NCBI RefSeq assembly: GCF_031760065.1 | Contig: NZ_CP134500.1 | Location: 1-64,000 of the forward strand | DNA length: 64,000 nucleotides | Source: Streptomyces durocortorensis | GTDB lineage: Bacteria; Actinomycetota; Actinomycetes; Streptomycetales; Streptomycetaceae | Direction of reading: 5' to 3' | In this document: one piece after another, positions 19,701-28,615 of the stretch | Position numbering within the stretch: position 1 is the stretch's first letter | Layout of the letters: every line of letters starts with the position of its first letter | Position numbers and translations under genes: made by a program | The notes under the pieces: model-generated | Seen by the model: the letters and a program-made list of their open reading frames with translations, nothing else | Database searches by the model: none | What the model was told of the DNA's origin: nothing

Positions 19701-21116
19701 ATGGACGAGCAGATGGAACAGCAGTACCGCGAAGCAGCCGAGGGCGGGGACCCGAACGCGATGATCGAGCTGGGATGGCTGCTCCATCAGCGGGAGGACC
19801 ACTCCGAAGCCGAGCAGTGGTATCGGCTCGCCGCCGCGGCAGGGTATGCCGAGGGCATGTTTTATTTCGGAGGGATGCTGCAGCAGCGCGGGGAGTTCGC
19901 CGAGGCCGAGCGCTGGAATCGTCAGGCCGCCGACGCGGGAAGCGTCCGGGCGATGGGCGGAGTGGGATCCCTCCTAGAGGATCGCGGCGATCTCGCGGGG
20001 GCCGAGGAGTGGTACCGCAAGGGGGCGGATCGTGGTGACGCCTTCTCGATGCGGCGCGGCGGGCTCCTGCTGGAGCAGAGCGGCCGCCTGGACGAAGCGC
20101 AGGAGTGGCTGCGCAGAGCTGCGGACTGCACTGGCCAGATTCTGGTGCAGGGCGATGCGATGAGGGACCTCGCGCGGCTGGCGATCCAGCGCGGTGACTC
20201 GGCCGAGGCGGAGCGGCTGCTGCGGGAGGCCGCCGCGATGCTGACGAAGGCGGACGACGTGCCCGAGAAGCAGCGGCACGCGCTCATGGCCGATCTGCTG
20301 AGTCTGCTCGCCTCCCTGCTGCGGGAGCGTGGCGAGTCAGCCGAGGCCGAGGAGCTCTTCCGACGGGCCGCTGCCACCGGGCACGCCCCCGCAATCCTCG
20401 AACTCGGGTTGTTCCTCGAGGAGCAGGAACAGCCCGCCGAAGCCGAGGAGTGGCACCGGCGAGGGGCCGAGGCCGGACATCTCCGCTCAGCGCTGATGCT
20501 GGCGTTGCTGCTGCTGGAGCAGGGGCGTCTGGCCGAGGCGGAGCCGTGGTTCCGGCAGGCGGCCGAGGCGGGGGTCCCGTCGGCGATGGACTTCCTGGGC
20601 AACCTGCTGGAGGAGCGGGGGGACTTCGCCGAGGCGGAACAGTGGTACCGGGAGGCCGCCGAGGCCAGGATCGACCGTTCGCTGCTCCGGCTGGCCTATC
20701 TGCTCGAGAAGCGCGGCGCCCTGGCTGAGGCGCTGAGCTGGTATAGGGAGTCTGCCGCCACCGGAAACGACTTGGCCATGATCAAAGCTGGGGCGCTAGC
20801 GGGGCGGCAGGGGGACTTGGACGAAGCCGATACGTGGTACGAGCAAGCCGCCCAGGCGGGGAACGAATCCGGCATGTACCTGGTGGCCAACCTCCGAATG
20901 CAGCGAGGCGAGTTGGAAGATGCCGAGATGTGGTTCCGCAGGGGATCCGCCGTCGGCAACGGCGGCTGTATGGCGATGCTCGGGCTCCTCCTGGCCCAGC
21001 GGGGGGACGTGGCTGCCGGGGAGCAGTGGTGCCGGCGGGCGGTCGACGCCGGGGTGGCCAACGCCATGACAGACCTGAAGGTCGTACTGGAAGCACAGCA
21101 TGGGCCCGGGGCCTGA
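19701..21116 (+). CDS. Sel1/TPR repeat protein of the caspase cassette
   Basis: An all-alpha solenoid of about 470 residues. About 11 Sel1-like units of ~36 residues (AEqWYRxAAxxGxxxAMxxLGxLLxxRGdxAEA) run from the N-terminus to the end, e.g. EQQYREAAEGGDPNAMIELG and EAEQWYREAAEARIDRSLLRL. One degenerate stretch (LVQGDAMRDLARLAIQRGDS) lies near the middle. Such proteins are binding scaffolds. I chose ATG 19701 because GGGGGAC precedes it; ATGs at 19608, 19629 and 19686 are in-frame alternatives. It lies 16 bp ahead of the EACC1-like gene. The same repeat type forms the tail of the caspase-like protein two genes on, suggesting a shared partner or homotypic pairing. Confidence 0.88.
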   Translation: MDEQMEQQYREAAEGGDPNAMIELGWLLHQREDHSEAEQWYRLAAAAGYAEGMFYFGGMLQQRGEFAEAERWNRQAADAGSVRAMGGVGSLLEDRGDLAGAEEWYRKGADRGDAFSMRRGGLLLEQSGRLDEAQEWLRRAADCTGQILVQGDAMRDLARLAIQRGDSAEAERLLREAAAMLTKADDVPEKQRHALMADLLSLLASLLRERGESAEAEELFRRAAATGHAPAILELGLFLEEQEQPAEAEEWHRRGAEAGHLRSALMLALLLLEQGRLAEAEPWFRQAAEAGVPSAMDFLGNLLEERGDFAEAEQWYREAAEARIDRSLLRLAYLLEKRGALAEALSWYRESAATGNDLAMIKAGALAGRQGDLDEADTWYEQAAQAGNESGMYLVANLRMQRGELEDAEMWFRRGSAVGNGGCMAMLGLLLAQRGDVAAGEQWCRRAVDAGVANAMTDLKVVLEAQHGPGA

Positions 21117-21132
21117 ACTGAACGGGAGAACG

Positions 21133-21477
21133 ATGAAGGCACACATCCGGCTGACCGGCGAAACGGCCCAGGCAGAGCTGACTGCGCTGGCCGACTGGCT
21201 GTCGCGCGAGGGCGAACTCCGCGGCAGGTCTGACATCGAGCGACCCGAAGCGCGCCCCGGCCACATGGGCGGGATCTCCGAAGTCGTGATCGTGGCCCTC
21301 GGCGTCCAGGGAGCTGGCACTGTACTGGCGGCCTCGCTGTCCGTGTGGATCAGGCATCGTCGTCCGTCGGCGGACATCGAGGTGACCGGCCCCGGCGGGC
21401 AAAGCGTCAAGATCTCCTTGCGCAACGTCCCGGAGGCGGACCTGGAAGCCGTGTTGCGACGTGTCCTGGAGCAATGA
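21133..21477 (+). CDS. Effector-associated constant component (EACC1)-like small protein
   Basis: A 114-residue protein resembling EACC1 of bacterial conflict systems: an N-terminal alpha/beta part (RLTGETAQAELTALADWLSR), MGGISEVVIVALG, a hydrophobic helix (GAGTVLAASLSVWIRHRR) and a C-terminal strand-helix unit (ADIEVTGPGGQSVKISLR ... ADLEAVLRRVLEQ). EACC1 proteins are reported as invariant partners of diverse effectors, including caspase-like ones. The ATG at 21133 has GGGAGAAC in front; an in-frame ATG at 21100 lies inside the previous gene. Its TGA touches the next ATG directly (TGAATG), showing tight translational coupling with the caspase-like gene. Confidence 0.75.
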   Translation: MKAHIRLTGETAQAELTALADWLSREGELRGRSDIERPEARPGHMGGISEVVIVALGVQGAGTVLAASLSVWIRHRRPSADIEVTGPGGQSVKISLRNVPEADLEAVLRRVLEQ

Positions 21478-22587
21478 ATGCGCTTGCCCGACCCGCTGCG
21501 GTCCCGGGTGGTGCTGCTGGGCTTCGACACGTTCACCGATCCGGGCCTGTCCGACCTGCCCGCCGTAACGCACAACATCGACGACCTGGCCGAGGTGCTC
21601 ACCAGCCCGTGGGGGACAGCCCTCCCGGACAAGCACTGCACAAGGCAGCGCGAGGCGGCGCCGACCGTCGGCCTCGCTGACTTGACATCCATCGGAGCCC
21701 GCTTGGTCGCCGCCGCCGAGGAGGCCGAGGACCTCTTACTCGTCTACTACGCCGGTCACGGCCTCGTCGGCCCGGACGGCGACCTGTACCTGGCCCTGCC
21801 CGGAACCTCCAGCGAACCGGATCTGGTGGCGTGGACGGCAATACCGTTCACTCTGGTGCGCCGTACGCTGGCGAACGCCCGTGCGGACAGCCGAGTTCTC
21901 ATTCTGGACTGCTGCTTCTCCGGACTGGCCATCGGCGCGATGGCCACCGCCACCTCGGTGGTGGCCGGTCACCTGGAGGTGGCCGGCACCTGCACTCTGG
22001 CGTCCTCGCCAGCGAATCGCCCTTCCAGCGCGCCCGTTGGCGCGCGCCACACGGCGTACACCGGCGAGTTGCTCGATCTCCTGCGGCACGGAACCACCGA
22101 CGCCACGGAGTTCCTCACTCTGCAGACCATCCACGAACACCTCACCAGGGTTCTGCCCAGCAAGGGGCATCCGCGTCCCGAACTGCGCAACACCCACACG
22201 GTCGGCCGTCTCGCACTGGCCAGGAACCGGGCGCACTCGGGCATCTCCGATCCGGCCGCGATGGTCAGGGAGGCCACGCGACTGGAGCGGCTCGGTGACA
22301 GCGCGGGCGCGGTGCGCTGGTACCGGGAGGCGGCGGGCGCCGGGCGATCCGACGCCATGAGGGAGCTGGGCCGGTTGCTGGAACGGAACGGAAATCGCGT
22401 GCAGGCAGGAATGTGGCGTCGTAGGGCCGCCGAATCCGGGGATCCCGCCACCATGCACGAGCTGGGAGTCAGCTCATGGCACTCCGGGGACCTCACTCAG
22501 GCCGAGAGCTGGCTCAGGAGGGCCGCGGCTGTCGGGCTGCCGGAGGCGGTAGCTGACCTGGAGAGGCTGCTGAGGCGGCGGAAGTGA
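21478..22587 (+). CDS. Caspase-like peptidase with Sel1/TPR tail
   Basis: A 369-residue protein. Residues ~8-240 form a C14 caspase/metacaspase-type domain: the beta-strand LLLVYYAGHGL carries catalytic His94 and VLILDCCFSG carries the cysteine, most likely Cys146 by alignment with DSCHSG. Residues ~255-369 are three or four Sel1-like repeats (SAGAVRWYREAAGAGRSDAM, AESWLRRAAAVGLPEAV). There is no signal peptide or membrane segment. It is coupled to the EACC1-like gene with zero spacing. By family precedent it is a suicide-type effector protease unleashed on a threat signal; the trigger and substrates are not visible. Confidence 0.88.
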   Translation: MRLPDPLRSRVVLLGFDTFTDPGLSDLPAVTHNIDDLAEVLTSPWGTALPDKHCTRQREAAPTVGLADLTSIGARLVAAAEEAEDLLLVYYAGHGLVGPDGDLYLALPGTSSEPDLVAWTAIPFTLVRRTLANARADSRVLILDCCFSGLAIGAMATATSVVAGHLEVAGTCTLASSPANRPSSAPVGARHTAYTGELLDLLRHGTTDATEFLTLQTIHEHLTRVLPSKGHPRPELRNTHTVGRLALARNRAHSGISDPAAMVREATRLERLGDSAGAVRWYREAAGAGRSDAMRELGRLLERNGNRVQAGMWRRRAAESGDPATMHELGVSSWHSGDLTQAESWLRRAAAVGLPEAVADLERLLRRRK

Positions 22588-22697
22588 GAGACCGTCAGCA
22601 GGTCCTGGAGCGTGCCGGAACCGCCGACCGGCAGGCCCGCTGACCTCCAGGCTGGGAGGGGGAGCGTGCAGAGGACTGCGGACATCAGCGCAGACGG

Positions 22698-23383
22698 CTA
22701 CGGAATCTGACACGCAGGTCTTCTGACGAACCGTTGGGGACTCTGTTCCGCTCCCAAGGATGTGGAACAAGGTCGGATGAGGTCGAGGCGCCCCAGTTCA
22801 CAGGCGCTGGGCAGGAACTCGGCGGGGACGCCTTCCTCGAGCAGGGAGGCGCACTCCATCTCGAAGTGATCGAGGGTGCGGCATCCGATGGTCAGCAGGG
22901 CGAGAAGCTGTCGCGCGGTGGGTGGGTCGGTGCGGGCCATGGCCAGCGTCGCCTCGAACGCGGTCATGAAGTCCTGCCAGGCATTGCGGTACGGGGAGGG
23001 CTCGTCGCCGTCGTAGACGTGCGGGAGCAGGGGCTGGAGCGCGGAACCGAGGCGACCCCGAGCGGAGATCAAGCCCTCGGTGGCCAGCTGGAGCGCGGTG
23101 GCAGCGGCGTCCCGCATAGCCTCCCGGATCTCGTCTCTGAGCTGCTCGAAGGGGCGCCAGACGTTCAGTCCTGCGCGCTCCGGTGGCCAGTGTCTTGCCA
23201 GATGAGCTGCAACGTGCCCTTGCCATGGGCGCCTTGGCTGCTGGTGGCGGGGCTGACCTCGTTCAGGAGAGAGCGCAGGAGGCGGAACCACACCCCGGCG
23301 TGCACAGCCCTGCCGGGCAGGTCTACTCGGCCGGTGGTGAGTGCCTGGTGGGTGTAGCGGTCCCGGGCTTCTTCACCAGCCAC
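22698..23383 (-). pseudogene. Unrecognised cytoplasmic protein, frameshifted
   Basis: Two minus-strand frames join into one plausible protein. The upstream part (from about 23383) reads RVDLPGRAVHAGVWFRLLRSLLNEV and ends at 23165. The downstream part continues PERAGLNVWRPFEQLRDEIREAM, QPLLPHVYDGDEPSPYRNAW, ARQLLALLTIGCRTLDHFEME and PAEFLPSACELGRLDLIRP. The body is helical with regular Trp and Arg and no membrane segments. I do not recognise the family. The frame changes near 23170-23200. The upstream part also overlaps the 3' end of the next secreted-protein gene, suggesting a recombination junction around 23330-23380. Confidence 0.45.
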
Positions 23384-23634
23384 CGGGCAGTACCGGACCG
23401 GACACCCTCACGGGACGCGTACACCCAGCCCACCCCACGGGCCGAGGACCCGCGCTTGTGCCAGTGGTGGACCACGGCCCCCGGACGGCACCCGGAGCCC
23501 TTCCCCGCAGAGTCACGGACCCGGGTATCCACGTAGGCCCGTGCCGCCAGCGGCGCAGCCGACACGGCGGGAGCGACGGCCACCGGGGCCAGCACGGCGG
23601 CCAGAGCGGCGGCGGTGATCATTCGTCGGTTCAT
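23323..23634 (-). CDS. Small secreted hypothetical protein
   Basis: A 103-residue protein with a clear signal peptide (MNRRMITAAALAAVLAPVAV, then APAVSAAPLAA with AXA cleavage sites). The mature part is short, basic and rich in Ser/Arg/Gly: VHHWHKRGSSARGVGWVYAS. One mature cysteine is present. Its last ~20 residues overlap another broken reading frame, so the original C-terminus may have been replaced. No family is recognised. Confidence 0.6.
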   Translation of the reverse strand: MNRRMITAAALAAVLAPVAVAPAVSAAPLAARAYVDTRVRDSAGKGSGCRPGAVVHHWHKRGSSARGVGWVYASREGVRSGTARWLVKKPGTATPTRHSPPAE

Positions 23635-23688
23635 GATCAGCCCAACCGGCGCGGCGGGCCACTGTCACGGGCTGCGGGGGCCGTTCAC

Positions 23689-24165
23689 TCAGTCGATGTC
23701 GGCGCTGGCGAGGGTGACCGCGAGTGCGCGATGAGGCACGGCGGCCAGGCACCACTCGGCCGCCTTGCTCGGGTCGGCCGTGACGGCGGTGCGGGCCTCG
23801 CTCAGGGCCAGCAGCCCGTTCACCACCATGGTGTCGGCTGCCGCGTCCAGGACCTCATCGGCCACGAACTCACCGTCGGCCGTCAGCTCGCGCACCAGGG
23901 CGACGGCCTCCTCGGAATCGTCCCGGCAGCACCAGGCAACCCGGTCACCCGCCTCCACCAGCTCCGTCCGGGCGCCCTGGTCCACGGTAGGCAGCGGCAC
24001 CAGGCCCCGGTCCGTTGCCGCCCGGCGCACCGCGTCCCGGGCATCGGTCAGCGCGCACCGGGCCGCGTACGTCCGCCGGGCCGTCGCCTCCTGCCGGACC
24101 ACCGCACCCGGCCACCGGGCAGCGTCCTCGCTCCGGGCCAGGTCCAGCAGCAGCGGGGCGGACAT
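23689..24165 (-). CDS. Hypothetical cytoplasmic protein
   Basis: A 158-residue Ala/Arg/Asp-rich helical protein of unknown function. It contains ARSEDAARWPGAVVRQEATA near the N-terminus, a CC pair (RVAWCCRDDSEEAVALVREL) and ADEVLDAAADTMVVNGLLAL. No signal peptide, transmembrane segment or known motif. Codon use looks coding. It lies upstream of, and is co-directional with, the small secreted protein gene. Confidence 0.5.
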   Translation of the reverse strand: MSAPLLLDLARSEDAARWPGAVVRQEATARRTYAARCALTDARDAVRRAATDRGLVPLPTVDQGARTELVEAGDRVAWCCRDDSEEAVALVRELTADGEFVADEVLDAAADTMVVNGLLALSEARTAVTADPSKAAEWCLAAVPHRALAVTLASADID

Positions 24166-24557
24166 CGCGACCTGGGCTCATCCAGCACTCGAAATCGCTC
24201 ACCACCTGGGCCACGATCACCCTCATGACCAGAATCGCCCGCCGAAGCTCCCGCAGGAGCGGACAGCTGGCCTCCCGCGAGGCTCACCGCGACTGATCGT
24301 CTTGGCCTTGACGGTCAGCAGGGCCACCAAGAGCTCACCAGGCCCGGATTCCGGCCCCGAACACCACTCCCCCACCGCCGCCGAAGCCCGTCAGCGACTT
24401 CCGGCGCACCCCAGGTTGCGCAGGTCGCCGACTGCGATGGTCCGTGAGGACTACGCCCAAGGCCGCATCCCGCCTGCACCTCAGGCCCGATCTGTATACG
24501 CAGGACGACGCCATAGCGTGCTGCTGGCATTCAGATCGTCCGCGTAGGGGAGAAGAC
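24166..24557. other. Stretch with no supported gene
   Basis: Divergent spacer of about 390 bp between a leftward hypothetical gene and the SDR gene. Short open frames are present but none is convincing. It should contain both promoters. Confidence 0.45.
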
Positions 24558-25265
24558 ATGAGCACCGCTGCACCAGTCTCGCTGGTCACGGGCGCCAACC
24601 GAGGAATCGGCCAGGAGACCGCGCGTCAGCTCGCCGCGCTCGGCCACACCGTCTTGCTGTGCGCCCGCCGTCCAAAGGACGCCGAACAGGCCGTCGCCGG
24701 CCTTGCCCCCGGAGTGCCTGGCACGCTGCTGCCATACCGCCTGGACGTGACCGACGCCGACGACGTCCGTACCCTCGCCCGCAGCGTGGAGGAAGAGTTC
24801 GGGCTCCTCGACGTCCTCGTCAACAACGCCGCCATCAACTACGACACCACCCAGCGCGCCGTCTTCGCCGACCTCGACGAGGTCCTGCATACCCTGGAGA
24901 CCAACCTCCTCGGCGCCTGGCGAACCGCGCAGGCGTTCCTGCCGCTCCTGCGCCGCTCATCCCATCCCCGGCTGGTGAACGTCTCCAGCGAGTCCGGCTC
25001 CCTGGAGCACATGTCCGGCGGAACCCCCGCCTATGGAGTCTCGAAAGCGGCCCTCAACGCCCTCACCCGCAAGCTCGCTGACGAACTGCGCACCGAGCGG
25101 ATCCTGGTCAACGCCGTCTGTCCGGGTTGGATCGCCACCGACATGGGCGGCCCCGGCGGCGGCCCCGGCGAGCAGGGCGCCGCCAGTGTCGTCTGGGCCA
25201 CCACCCTGCCCGATTCCGGACCTACCGGCGGCTTCTTCCGGGAAGGCGAGCCCATGGCCTGGTAG
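24558..25265 (+). CDS. Short-chain dehydrogenase/reductase
   Basis: A 235-residue classical SDR. The Rossmann motif TGANRGIG (residues 11-18), NNAA (89-92), Ser143/144 in NVSSESGS and the catalytic Tyr159-x3-Lys163 (YGVSK) are all present. ARR at 36-38 after the second strand favours NADP(H). It is a cytoplasmic carbonyl/alcohol oxidoreductase of unknown substrate, close to plant-type carbonyl reductases. ATG 24558 follows AGGGGAGAAG. No operon partner is evident. Confidence 0.93.
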   Translation: MSTAAPVSLVTGANRGIGQETARQLAALGHTVLLCARRPKDAEQAVAGLAPGVPGTLLPYRLDVTDADDVRTLARSVEEEFGLLDVLVNNAAINYDTTQRAVFADLDEVLHTLETNLLGAWRTAQAFLPLLRRSSHPRLVNVSSESGSLEHMSGGTPAYGVSKAALNALTRKLADELRTERILVNAVCPGWIATDMGGPGGGPGEQGAASVVWATTLPDSGPTGGFFREGEPMAW

Positions 25266-25355
25266 GAGTCCCCTACTCGGCTGTCGCTCACCGCGCTGGA
25301 CCTGCTCTAGGAAATCTCCCGGCTCCGCGACGAAGCCCGCAGCCTACGTGAAGGT

Positions 25356-25694
25356 ATGCGCCTTCAACTCGGCCATCAGGTGGACCTGATGACCGGCCGT
25401 GACCTGCAGAAACGTCTCACGGAGCTGTCCAGTGAGAACCACCGCCTCGCTGCGGACGCCCGCGCAGTGCAGACCGAGAACCGCCGGCTCAAGGAACGAG
25501 TCCAGGCCCTCGAATACGACCTCACGGCCGCCCGCACAAGCCTCCGTCGCATGATCCGTGACGAGAACCGACTACTGCCACCTCCCTGGAAATCTTCTGA
25601 GATCTTGAGAATGCGCCCGGCCTGCACTGGATCCCCCCGATCAACTCTCGCGGGCGAACCAGTGCAATCCGGGCGGCCAAAGCGAGATACTTAG
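25356..25694 (+). CDS. Short coiled-coil protein, probably a gene fragment
   Basis: Up to 112 residues. An N-terminal coiled coil runs through LQKRLTELSSENHRLAADAR and RRLKERVQALEYDLTAARTS to MIRDENR, after which composition turns non-coding-like (Pro/Ser/Arg). The coiled coil also continues upstream of the ATG in the same frame (ISRLRDEARSLREG), so this looks like the C-terminal piece of a longer DNA-binding protein. Accessory proteins encoded beside tyrosine recombinases end in similar coiled coils, but the assignment is uncertain. Confidence 0.4.
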   Translation: MRLQLGHQVDLMTGRDLQKRLTELSSENHRLAADARAVQTENRRLKERVQALEYDLTAARTSLRRMIRDENRLLPPPWKSSEILRMRPACTGSPRSTLAGEPVQSGRPKRDT

Positions 25695-25701
25695 GACGCT
25701 T

Positions 25702-27393
25702 CTAGTGCATTAGCTCGATGTGGGGGTGCTCCGGTGCGGCCCGGCAGACGTAGAGCTGCTGGTCGTAGCCACTGCCGATTTGGACCGCCGTGGGTGTCAT
25801 GGGGTCGAAGCCGGCAGGCAATTGGTCGTCCGGTTCCCTGCGTGCGAACCAGGGGCAGTCCTCCCCATTCCTTTCGAATGAGGCGATGGTCAGCAACGCG
25901 TCCATCTCGGTGCCGCATTCGGGGCAAGGGCGCGGCTGCGGATCGGTGGCGCCCCAGCGGGGCCAGCCGCCGAGCTTCCAGCCGGGTGCGGCGGACAAGG
26001 CGTTGTCGTAGAACCCTGCCGGGGACGACTTGTAGTCCGAGCCTTCCTCGGCGATCTCCCACGGGCTCCAGTTCTCAATCTGCCTCCGGAGTTCCTTGCT
26101 CAGCTCCAGGTGGTCCGGGTACTCGGTGATCTGCTCCGGGTTAAGCAGGCACGGTTTTGGCAGGTAGCCGTCGAACTGCGTTGCAGGCGGGTCGGGGGGC
26201 GTGTCGAGGATGTCGGTGACAGAGGCGGCCGATCGCCAGAACAGCTCGGTCCTGGGCATGATCGGGTGATCGAAGGGGCACCACAGGACCTGGAGCAGGT
26301 CCGCTCCTTCAGGCGTGGGCAGACCGGGCACGTCCCGTGCGTACAGTTGCGCGACGGGCAGCATCGCTATCGGCCCGTGGTACGGCGTGGCGACCGCCGG
26401 CCCCACCGGATACGTCTGCGGAGGCCGGATCCGGTCCAGGGTCTCCCGTTCCTGCGGCGTCAGACTCCTGCCGTGCGAGGCGGCGCGGATGCGACGCTCC
26501 GACCGCAAATCCGCAGGCGCCATAGGCAGGTTGATTCCGTCGACCACATGAGGGCTGTCGCAATGGGGCCACGGCTCGTTCGCGGGCCACAGCAGCGGGC
26601 CGCCGATCGAACTGTCGTGGGGTGTCGGAGAACCGGGACGTGGGTGCAAGCGCGTCGCCGTGCGTGCCAGCGGGGCCAGTTGCGGAAAGAGCGCCACCGC
26701 GTCGTACGGCCGAGGCGGGCTGACAGGCGCACTGCCCGTGGCCTGCTCGGGGCAAGCCGACCAGATCTCGCACAAAAGTTCTGGATAGTGCTCGCCGTAG
26801 GTGGCGATGGCGTGCCACACGGCGTCCAGCGCGGCCGTGAGCGGGGTGGGATCGGCAGCGGCGATCACGGCGGGGAGGGCGAAGTGCGGTTGCGAGATCT
26901 CTCCCAGGTCGGGAGGCGTGGGGTTGGGCAGCACGACCGAGACTGTGTGCCGCCCCGTGTCCGGCGGGCAGTACCGCGGACGCTCCGGAGGCCACGCCAT
27001 AAGCGCCGACCTCTTCGGTATGGGGAAGTCGGACCGCAGGGTATTCCGCATCTGGTCGGCGTCGTCGAATGGTGGCGGAAGAGGGCGTCCCTCCGTAAGC
27101 GCTGTGAGCGCCTGCGCAACCCACAGTTTGTCGGCCAGGCCCGCTTCCTCACAGGCCAGCCGCGCAGCCAACAAGGCCACTGCGCGCTGGACTTCGGGGC
27201 CTGCAGCATCGAGGGTGTGTGCCAGGTCGCGGTCAAAGCGCACCAGGCCGAGAACGTTGCTTCCCCCCTGGACATGCCGCAGCGCCGCGCTCGGCAGCCG
27301 TCCGCCCCATTCCCACCTCTCATAGTGCAGCCGTAGCTCCTCGGCGGCCCATTCCTTGTTGGTGGCCGGGTTGTGCACAAGGCGTCCCTTCAT
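25702..27393 (-). CDS. DUF1963-like protein with C-terminal zinc ribbon
   Basis: An intact 563-residue cytoplasmic protein. Residues ~1-240 are helical (GLVRFDRDLAHTLDAAGPEV; EVQRAVALLAARLACEEAGL). The middle has SIGGPLLWPANEPWPHC, characteristic of DUF1963 (YwqG-like), then MLPVAQLYARDVPGLPTPEG and ADLLQVLWCPFDH. The C-terminus has CPECGTEMDALLTIASFE, a half ribbon, and ends with YDQQLYVCRAAPEHPHIELM. DUF1963 proteins are often beside or fused to contact-dependent or conflict proteins; the function here is unknown. It is one of the few long undamaged genes in the first 28 kb. Confidence 0.75.
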   Translation of the reverse strand: MKGRLVHNPATNKEWAAEELRLHYERWEWGGRLPSAALRHVQGGSNVLGLVRFDRDLAHTLDAAGPEVQRAVALLAARLACEEAGLADKLWVAQALTALTEGRPLPPPFDDADQMRNTLRSDFPIPKRSALMAWPPERPRYCPPDTGRHTVSVVLPNPTPPDLGEISQPHFALPAVIAAADPTPLTAALDAVWHAIATYGEHYPELLCEIWSACPEQATGSAPVSPPRPYDAVALFPQLAPLARTATRLHPRPGSPTPHDSSIGGPLLWPANEPWPHCDSPHVVDGINLPMAPADLRSERRIRAASHGRSLTPQERETLDRIRPPQTYPVGPAVATPYHGPIAMLPVAQLYARDVPGLPTPEGADLLQVLWCPFDHPIMPRTELFWRSAASVTDILDTPPDPPATQFDGYLPKPCLLNPEQITEYPDHLELSKELRRQIENWSPWEIAEEGSDYKSSPAGFYDNALSAAPGWKLGGWPRWGATDPQPRPCPECGTEMDALLTIASFERNGEDCPWFARREPDDQLPAGFDPMTPTAVQIGSGYDQQLYVCRAAPEHPHIELMH

Positions 27394-27578
27394 CGCGGAC
27401 GGCCTCGGGAGGTCTTGTCGGGCGGCCGTCGGGATACATCATGCAGCGGGCCACCGACAACAGGGCTCGCGGCCGATCGGTCAGACCCCAGCACCAGCGG
27501 CTCGGCCTTCCCTGCCGCTCATCGCGGCCATCCACTTGTGAGCCGCACGATGATCCGAAAGACAGAACCGAATGTCCC

Positions 27579-27862
27579 TCACGCTGCCAGATCAATCTGA
27601 CCTGCGGAGAACGCGCCGCGACCCGAGATAATGGTCTGTCGCAGGGCCGTGACGAAATAGCTGACGCGGACTCCGTCGACGTCATCGGTGTAGTCGCGCA
27701 GCAGGGTGCCGGGCACCTCGGCGCCCAGCTCGGGATTGACGCTGATCGCGACGATCGTGCGGTCCAGGCGGTGTGTCTCGGCGGCGGTCAGTTCGCCAGC
27801 TGGCTCAGCGCAGGCTCCACGAGGACGGCCTGGGACCGGCGCGGGGCATGCTCAGGCGACAC
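27579..27862 (-). pseudogene. RelE/ParE-type toxin, frameshifted
   Basis: GTG 27862 overlaps the antitoxin stop and reads PRRSQAVLVEPALSQLAN before a stop. One base displaced, the next frame continues LTAAETHRLDRTIVAISVNP, GAEVPGTLLRDYTDD and VDGVRVSYFVTALRQTIIS to TGA at 27579-27581. The layout (two helices, PGxxLRDY, then VRVxYxVTA) matches RelE/ParE-type toxins, which are mRNA interferases or gyrase poisons. The indel falls at CTGGCGAACTGACC near 27795. The whole toxin would be about 94 residues. Loss of toxin with retention of antitoxin is a common decay route. Confidence 0.6.
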
Positions 27863-28082
27863 GGGGCTCCTCACCAGCCAGGTGCGCCAGGTGATCGTCC
27901 CGCGCTGCCTCCCACCGCACACCTGTCTCGGGGGACGGGTAGCCGTTCGCGGCGATGTCCTCAAGCACCGAGGCGAGGACGTCGACCCGCGCGCGCTGCT
28001 CGGCGGCGTACGCGCGGGCCGAGGCCGCGCCGTGCTCATCGAGGGGTTGGCGGTCTGGCGCGGGCGCCGACTGCTCGCTCAT
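27852..28082 (-). CDS. Putative antitoxin
   Basis: A 76-residue acidic protein (start at 28082) immediately upstream of, and overlapping, the broken RelE/ParE-like toxin. A helical central part (AYAAEQRARVDVLASVLEDI) is followed by the segment ANGYPSPETGVRWEAARDDHL, reminiscent of the toxin-wrapping tail of antitoxins. There is no obvious ribbon-helix-helix. The call relies on position and size, so confidence is moderate. Confidence 0.55.
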   Translation of the reverse strand: MSEQSAPAPDRQPLDEHGAASARAYAAEQRARVDVLASVLEDIAANGYPSPETGVRWEAARDDHLAHLAGEEPRVA

Positions 28083-28615
28083 GGCCACCTCCAAGGGGGC
28101 GGGTCCGGGGCTGCGTCGGCACCACCGTATCGCCGATGTGGATCCGCCATGGCGGGATCGGCGGGGCAGGACACGAGCGCCGTCACGGATCCCGGCCACC
28201 CGGGAGTGAAGAAGATCCTCGCCCTCCGCTGTCGCGCAGGAAGAGGTGTCGGCAGAAGATCACGCTGACCCGCAGGCGCTGACCTGGGGCGGAGACCGAC
28301 GAGGCGCGACGGGCGGAAACCTTGTTGCCACACCTGCTCGACGACGAGTTGAGCAACCGGATGGGCAAGGTGCTGCGCTGCGGCATGCGCAACGGCGCTA
28401 CGCCTTGATGTTCCGTCTCAGCGACGGCGTCAAAACCAGCTGCGCAGCCCACGACGAGGCTCCGGAGCAGCTCTCGGGGAGGGGGGCGTCTGGGTTGGTA
28501 TCGGAGGAGCAGCAGGTGGTGGTGAGGGCGGGGAGGGCGGTTTGGTCGGGGGTTCGGCGGGGGGTCTCGGGGAGGGGCTTCGGTTCCTCGGCCGGTGTAC
28601 CGGCTAAGGGAGGAT
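28083..28615. other. Gene-free stretch with a G-rich tract
   Basis: No supported gene. From about 28475 to 28600 the plus strand is very G-rich (GGGGAGGGGGGCG, GGGCGGGGAGGGCGG, GGGGGGTCTCGGGGAGGGG) and could form several G-quadruplexes. Confidence 0.5.
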
